Below are positions 59,796 to 64,000 of a stretch of DNA of 64,000 nt, one piece after another (position 1 is the first letter of the stretch; each line of letters begins with the position of its first letter). This stretch comes from Clostridia bacterium (GTDB lineage Bacteria; Bacillota; Clostridia; Oscillospirales; CAG-272). A program made the translations under genes and the position numbers. Below the pieces are notes generated by a model. That model was not told the DNA's origin and did no database searches. It saw only the letters and a list, made by a program, of their open reading frames with translations. Where the stretch lies: positions 19,456 through 83,455 of the forward strand of contig JAFVXH010000017.1 of assembly GCA_017501225.1 (NCBI GenBank). The letters are read 5' to 3'.

Positions 59796-60869
59796 ATGGA
59801 CGCTTTGACCCCGCAGCCTGAATTGCTTTCGCTTTTGCCCGAGGAATTGGAGCAGCTTTTTCTTTCTATCGGGGAGGCGAAATATCGGGCAAAGCAGGTC
59901 TTTCCTCAGCTTCACCGAGGGCTCTCGCCCCGTGAGATGACAAGTCTTGGAAAGGCGTTGCAGGAAAAGGTCTTGCAGAATGCCTCGTGGCATCTACCTA
60001 CGGTTGAGAAAAAATTGGTTTCCGCCATTGACGGAACCGTCAAATATCTGTTTGGCCTTGCGGACGGACACTGCGTGGAGAGTGTCGTCATGAAATACGA
60101 GCACGGCAACACCATTTGCATCTCCTCTCAGGTGGGATGCCGTATGGGATGTAAGTTCTGTGCCTCCACCATCGGCGGCAAGGTCCGCGATCTGACACCG
60201 GGGGAGCTTCTCGGTCAGGTCATAGCGGCACAAAAGGACATGGGCGAGCGCATCTCCAACATCGTGATGATGGGGATCGGTGAGCCTCTGGACAATTACG
60301 ACAACGTGATCAAATTTCTGCATCTGGTCAATCACAAGGACGGCATTAACATCGGATACCGCCACATCTCGCTCTCGACCTGCGGACTTGTGGACCGCAT
60401 GGCGGATCTGGCAAAGGAAAATTTGCCCATCACGCTCTCGATCTCCCTGCATGCGCCCGACGATGAAACCAGAAGCACCATCATGCCCATCAATCGGCGG
60501 TGGGGTGTTGCGGAGCTCCTCGGAGCGTGCCGCTCCTATTACGCTCAAACGGGACGCAGGATTTCCTTTGAATATACCCTGATCGCAAGGAAGAACGATT
60601 CGGTTGAACAAGCCCGTAAGCTTGCGCAGGTGCTCAATTCGCATTTGCGCACCAAGAGCGAGGGCATGCCCATTCACGTCAACCTGATTCCCGTCAACGA
60701 GGTGGCGGAAACCGAGTTCCGCCGCTCGGGCAGAGACGCCATTGCGGCATTTGCCAGGGTGCTGGAATCCAAGGGCATTCGCGCAACGGTGCGGAGAAAG
60801 CTCGGAGCGGATATCAACGCGTCCTGCGGTCAGCTGCGCCGCGAATCCATGCAGACGGCAAAGGGGTAA
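59796..60869 (+). CDS. rlmN: 23S rRNA (adenine-2503-C2)/tRNA methyltransferase RlmN
   Basis: A 357-residue radical SAM enzyme. The cluster motif is CRMGCKFCAS; MMGIGEPLDNYDN, LSTCGLVDRM, SLHAPDDETRSTIMPINRRWG and the methyl-carrier Cys in NASCGQLR are all present. AGGAGGTGCCGAT precedes the ATG. The order rsmB-rlmN is as in Bacillus. Confidence 0.96.
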   Translation: MDALTPQPELLSLLPEELEQLFLSIGEAKYRAKQVFPQLHRGLSPREMTSLGKALQEKVLQNASWHLPTVEKKLVSAIDGTVKYLFGLADGHCVESVVMKYEHGNTICISSQVGCRMGCKFCASTIGGKVRDLTPGELLGQVIAAQKDMGERISNIVMMGIGEPLDNYDNVIKFLHLVNHKDGINIGYRHISLSTCGLVDRMADLAKENLPITLSISLHAPDDETRSTIMPINRRWGVAELLGACRSYYAQTGRRISFEYTLIARKNDSVEQARKLAQVLNSHLRTKSEGMPIHVNLIPVNEVAETEFRRSGRDAIAAFARVLESKGIRATVRRKLGADINASCGQLRRESMQTAKG

Positions 60870-60909
60870 CTGCCCACGCCTCTTTACATAACGAAAAAAG
60901 AGGTGCGGT

Positions 60910-61632
60910 ATGAGAACCTTTGGGAGATTGGCGTTTTGCGGACTGTTTTTGCTTTGCGCGGTCTTTGTCACGGCAGATAGCCTGTTGCTGGTCAGAGCTG
61001 AGCCCGCGCAGTCGGTAGAAATTGAAAATTTTTGCGGTGTTCCGTATACAGAGGGGATGCTTCCTCCGTGGGTGGATGCCAAGATTGAATACGTATATGA
61101 TGACAGCACGCCTCGCGGGACAGTGATCGGGCAATCTCTCCCTGCGGGCAGTCGGCGCAAGCTGACGCAGAGGAATCCAAAGGTATCATTGACTCTGCGG
61201 ATCAGCCTGGGGGAGGAGAGCTGCGTGCTTCCAAACGTCCTCTCGGAGGATTTCCGCACGGCGGTGGCACGCCTTCGCGAGCTGGGATTTTCGGTGGAAA
61301 CGGTGCATTCCTTCGGTGCGTATCCAAAGGGGACGGTCTTTGCGAGCGAGCCCCGTGCGGGAACGCTGTTGCCCAAGGGCAGCCGCGTGCTTCTCTCGGT
61401 CAGCGACGGGAGCCCCTCGGTTGTGGTCGAGGTGCCGAACGTGGTAGGACTTTCGCGCGGCGACGCATTCCAGACGCTTTGGATGGCGGGCTTGCGCGTG
61501 CAGACGGTGACGGAGCGGGAATCCATCCTGCCTTTTGGAACGGTCACGGAGCAGAGCATTGCCGCGGGTACCAGGGTGCTGTCCGGAAGTCCCGTATCGC
61601 TGACAGTTTCGTCCGGCGATGCATACGAATAA
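60910..61632 (+). CDS. Membrane-anchored three-PASTA-domain protein
   Basis: A 240-residue protein with an N-terminal membrane helix (LAFCGLFLLCAVFVTADSLLL, ~7-27) and then PASTA repeats at ~32-98, ~99-167 and ~170-240 (VLPNVLSEDFRTAVARLREL and VEVPNVVGLSRGDAFQTLWM; endings PKGSRVLLSVSDG, SGSPVSLTVSSG). The first repeat is divergent. PASTA domains bind muropeptides or uncrosslinked peptidoglycan in PrkC-type kinases and some PBPs. The gene sits between rlmN and rsgA, where Bacillus has prpC and prkC; here no kinase or phosphatase domain exists. It may be a relic or a stand-alone wall sensor. Confidence 0.88.
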   Translation: MRTFGRLAFCGLFLLCAVFVTADSLLLVRAEPAQSVEIENFCGVPYTEGMLPPWVDAKIEYVYDDSTPRGTVIGQSLPAGSRRKLTQRNPKVSLTLRISLGEESCVLPNVLSEDFRTAVARLRELGFSVETVHSFGAYPKGTVFASEPRAGTLLPKGSRVLLSVSDGSPSVVVEVPNVVGLSRGDAFQTLWMAGLRVQTVTERESILPFGTVTEQSIAAGTRVLSGSPVSLTVSSGDAYE

Positions 61633-61667
61633 AACGAAAGGAGAAACGCTCTTGTAGCGAACGCAGT

Positions 61668-62657
61668 ATGAATTATATTGGATATGGACGAGTGATCAAG
61701 GGCGTGGGCGGTCTGTTCACGGTGCGCATGCGTGCGTGCGCGTCGGAGCAGGAGCACGCCCCCTTGGACGGTGCGACCATTGTCGCACGCGGCAGAGGTG
61801 CCTTGCACCGCAAGGGCTCTCTTTTGGTGGGAGATCTTGTCAGGGTGGGATATGACGATCGCTCGTTTGCCAAAGATGCGGAGGGCAGGATCCTCCCCTC
61901 ACCCGACGGAAGCGGCGTGATCATAGAGGAGATCTGTCCGCGGTCCTGCGCACTGATCCGTCCTCCCATGGCAAATCTCGACGTGATCTTCGTCACGCTT
62001 GCGGTCACAAAGCCCGCTCCCGATCCGGAAACGGTGGACAAGCTGATCGCGATCGCGGAGTTCAATCACATCGAGCCCGTGATCGTCATTACCAAAAGTG
62101 AATTGGATCCTGACCAAGCGACGAGATTTGCCGCGCTTTACCGCCGCGCGGGCTTTGAGGCGTTTTGCCTGGGCAGAGAGATCGAGGACGATATCGAGGG
62201 AATCAGGACTTACATCGAAACGCGCTTACAGGGCAAGATCGCAGCGTTTTCGGGCGCGTCGGGGGTTGGAAAATCCACCTTGCTCAACCGTCTGTTCCCC
62301 TCGCTTGGTCTGGAAATGGGAGAGATCTCGCATCGCATCGAGCGCGGCAAAAACACCACGCGCTCAGTTGAGCTTTATCCCATCACAGACGGGGAGGATT
62401 GCGGCTATCTTGCAGACACACCCGGATTTACCATGCTGGATTTTGAACGCTTCGACTTTTTCGAAAAGGATGAATTGGTGGATACCTTCCGCGAGTTCGC
62501 GCCTTATATCGGGAATTGCCGATATAAAAAGTGTACGCATACCAAGGAGGAGGGCTGCGCCATTCTCGAAGCGGTGAAGCACGGGGAGATCGCTCCCTCG
62601 CGCCACAAAAGCTTCCTTTCTCTGTACGAGGTCCTCAAAAAGAAAACCAAATGGTAA
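61668..62657 (+). CDS. rsgA: Ribosome small-subunit-dependent GTPase A
   Basis: A 329-residue circularly permuted GTPase that tests late 30S maturation. The OB domain comes first (YGRVIKGVGGLFTVRM), then G4 as ITKSELD (residues 141-147), G1 as FSGASGVGKSTLLNRL, G3 as DTPGF, and the zinc knuckle CRYKKCTHTKEEGC. The G4 motif TKSE differs from the usual N/TKxD in having Glu for Asp. The ATG at 61668 has no close ribosome-binding site; AAAGGAG lies 24 nt upstream. It ends the operon. Confidence 0.93.
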   Translation: MNYIGYGRVIKGVGGLFTVRMRACASEQEHAPLDGATIVARGRGALHRKGSLLVGDLVRVGYDDRSFAKDAEGRILPSPDGSGVIIEEICPRSCALIRPPMANLDVIFVTLAVTKPAPDPETVDKLIAIAEFNHIEPVIVITKSELDPDQATRFAALYRRAGFEAFCLGREIEDDIEGIRTYIETRLQGKIAAFSGASGVGKSTLLNRLFPSLGLEMGEISHRIERGKNTTRSVELYPITDGEDCGYLADTPGFTMLDFERFDFFEKDELVDTFREFAPYIGNCRYKKCTHTKEEGCAILEAVKHGEIAPSRHKSFLSLYEVLKKKTKW

Positions 62658-62669
62658 GAGGGGCGCCAA

Positions 62670-62705
62670 AGCAGGCGCGGAGCAATCGCTCCGCGCCTGC
62701 TTTTT
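62670..62705. terminator. Bidirectional terminator after rsgA
   Basis: A 13-bp stem (gcaggcgcggagc/gctccgcgcctgc) with a four-base loop is flanked by AAA and TTTTT, between convergent rsgA and the DUF4363 gene. Confidence 0.88.
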
Positions 62706-63073
62706 CAAAATAGATTTCCAACCGAAAAGCGCTCCAGCCGCCCCATGTCCTCCAGGGCGTCGAGAAGCATCGCGTATGCCGCGCAATATCCAAAGACGTC
62801 CCCTGTTTGCGCGGCGGTCCTGAGCAGAAGGGCCTGCTCCTTGATGCGGTCGAGGATCGGGTATTCCGTCGAAAGCCCCACGATGGGCTCTGCCTTCTCC
62901 CAGTATCGGATCAGCGCGTCTGCCTGCTCCTCCGATCGGGAATTCGGCATGCTTCCCGCCTCCTCAAGCATGGATCTCATCGTGTTTGCTACATTATTTA
63001 TATAGAAGTAGTTGGCGACAACGGCACTGAGGACGATCACCGCCAGAATCATGCTTGCGATAAAGCTTTTCAA
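62705..63073 (-). CDS. DUF4363 family protein
   Basis: A 122-residue protein with one N-terminal membrane helix (FIASMILAVIVLSAVVANYFY) followed by a helical extracytoplasmic domain (ALIRYWEKAEPIVGLSTEY). DUF4363 proteins are regularly encoded with DUF421 proteins in Clostridia, and the start overlaps the DUF421 stop by 4 nt. Function is unknown. Confidence 0.85.
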   Translation of the reverse strand: MKSFIASMILAVIVLSAVVANYFYINNVANTMRSMLEEAGSMPNSRSEEQADALIRYWEKAEPIVGLSTEYPILDRIKEQALLLRTAAQTGDVFGYCAAYAMLLDALEDMGRLERFSVGNLF

Positions 63074-63747
63074 GACCGATCCTCCCGTGTAACGTAAAAT
63101 AGCTCCCCATTCTTATCCGCTGTGACAAACAGAAGCGTTTCCTTGCTCAGATCGTGCTTCTTCAATTCCGCCTCCAGCCACGCGCGGTCCTTCCCGATCA
63201 GCGCAAGCCCCTCCTTGCTGAACGAATCGTTGGCGTAGACGATGTGCGAAAGGACAATCTCCTGCGGCGCAAGCCCCAGCTCCTTTGCGTCGGGCGGAGC
63301 ATATGCCGCCTTTGGCAGGATGGTCAGCTTGCCGTTCTTCTCCACGATCGCATATTGAATTTGAGAGAAGCTGACGTATCCGCTCTGTCGGATCTCTGCC
63401 ATCAGCTCCTCAAGGGAGATGCGGACGCCTCGCAAGGCATCCTGCAGGAGCTTCCCGTCCTGGATGATCACCGTCGGCTGCGCGGATACCAGAAGCTTCA
63501 ATTTCGGAAACTTGATCAGGAGCACGGAGGAGATGACCTCAAGCGCAAGCAGGATCACGATCGGGACGATCGCGTGCGAAATGGGAAGCCCCAGGTTGGT
63601 GACGGGGAGAGAGGCGATCTCTGAGATAAAGAGCGTGGTAACAAGGTCCGTCACCTCAAGCTCGCCCAGCTGGCGTTTGCCCATCAGTCTCATGACGACA
63701 ACCAGACTCAGGTAGATGAAAATCGTACGCAAAAAAATGGTAACCAT
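63070..63747 (-). CDS. DUF421 (YetF-like) membrane protein
   Basis: A 225-residue protein with three membrane helices at the N terminus (FLRTIFIYLSLVVVMRLMGKR, LGLPISHAIVPIVILLALEV) and the conserved GKRQLGELEVTDLVTTLFISE motif, then a cytoplasmic domain (VIIQDGKLLQDALRGVRISLEELMAEIRQ). In Bacillus, YetF/YrbG relatives are spore-germination and membrane-associated proteins of poorly known function. It leads the DUF421-DUF4363 pair. Confidence 0.9.
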   Translation of the reverse strand: MVTIFLRTIFIYLSLVVVMRLMGKRQLGELEVTDLVTTLFISEIASLPVTNLGLPISHAIVPIVILLALEVISSVLLIKFPKLKLLVSAQPTVIIQDGKLLQDALRGVRISLEELMAEIRQSGYVSFSQIQYAIVEKNGKLTILPKAAYAPPDAKELGLAPQEIVLSHIVYANDSFSKEGLALIGKDRAWLEAELKKHDLSKETLLFVTADKNGELFYVTREDRS

Positions 63748-64000
63748 CCGCCGCCTCCATCAAAATTTATGAATAGCATGCCAAAAATCAGGGAATTTTA
63801 TACATAAACCACCGATTTTTGTGCTTTTGAAAAAAACTTGAAAAAAATTGAAAAAAGGACTTGACAAGAGGGAACAAAGGTGGTATAATAACAAGGCTGT
63901 CGCGCAGAGTGGCGGCAAGGTCATTGAAAATTGAACAACAAGAGACAAAGTACAGAGCAAGAAAGCATGTGCGAAAGAGATCTCGTAAATTCAAAGAGAA
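63748..64000 (+). other. Probable rRNA operon promoter region and 16S leader
   Basis: No protein gene is supported here. A consensus promoter at 63861-63889 is followed by a leader with cattgaaaattgaacaac, a string often found just before clostridial 16S genes, and it ends ~10 nt before the expected 16S start beyond the window. The 16S itself is not visible, so this is inference from the leader and promoter. Confidence 0.6.
63827..63889 (+). promoter_or_regulatory. Strong promoter with phased A-tracts (UP-like element)
   Basis: TTGACA at 63861-63866, 17 bp, TATAAT at 63884-63889. Directly upstream three copies of TTGA followed by A-runs are spaced 10-11 bp (63827, 63838, 63848), which should give curved DNA and an alpha-subunit contact. 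This is typical of rRNA promoters. Confidence 0.75.

Noticed and set aside
1..64000. Prophage, insertion sequence or integrase genes
   Set aside because: No transposase, integrase, terminase or capsid motifs were recognised among the translated frames; the only mobile-like signals are the small repeats at 34335-34568 and 37434-37696.

Overview
The window looks like chromosome from a Gram-positive bacterium of the class Clostridia, probably an uncultured gut-type lineage with a moderately high GC content. The evidence is gene content and order: yicC-remA-gmk-rpoZ-priA-def-fmt-rsmB-rlmN-rsgA, a DUF421/DUF4363 pair, PepF, YqeG and RpsU. Near-perfect sigma-A promoters (TTGACA, 16-18 bp, TATAAT) recur throughout. 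No outer-membrane secretin, phage, insertion sequence or CRISPR array was seen. The lineage is inferred from this and was not tested by any search.

Layout. 1-2933: end of fumarase, split transketolase, Maf. 3033-9453: mreB, a CPBP membrane protease and a class B PBP (cell-wall elongation, but without mreC/mreD between them), then YqeG, a Nfo-like TIM barrel and a nuclease-like protein. 9522-15248: BspA-like lipoprotein, YifB/ComM, cation efflux, acyl-CoA ligase. 15304-21208: M14 carboxypeptidase lipoprotein, divergent from a pncC-metF-metH operon in which the methionine synthase reactivation domain is a separate gene. 21439-28287: Na+/solute symporter, aryl-CoA ligase, indolepyruvate oxidoreductase, ACT protein and aminotransferase, which together read as an amino-acid oxidation operon. 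28359-36916: type IV pilus locus on the minus strand (pilB, pilC, pilD, minor pilins, a PilM-like protein, two pilins with nearly identical leaders, one carrying a large beta-helix-like domain, and a 46-codon membrane protein). 37140-37970: repeat-rich non-coding DNA, tRNA-Ser(GCU), then an orphan MazF. 38662-51412: PepF, a large Ig-like membrane protein, cysE-tmk, rpsU, dusB, LRR protein, DUF1015 protein, an ECF-type transporter subunit, MATE pump. 51595-62657: one 11-kb housekeeping operon from yicC to rsgA. 62705-63747: DUF421/DUF4363 pair. The window ends in what looks like an rRNA operon promoter and leader.

Most interesting points. (1) The PilM-like protein in the pilus operon and the large Ig-like membrane protein share an uncharacterised C-terminal domain that aligns without gaps over 64 residues. 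(2) A 46-residue protein ahead of the pilin genes matches the C-terminal tail of the ECF transporter subunit 12 kb away at 29 of 35 positions. (3) Where prpC-prkC normally sits, between rlmN and rsgA, there is only a membrane-anchored three-PASTA protein with no kinase or phosphatase. (4) The pilin with a predicted beta-helix shares an 83-bp leader with its neighbour. (5) A tRNA-derived repeat lies beside tRNA-Ser.
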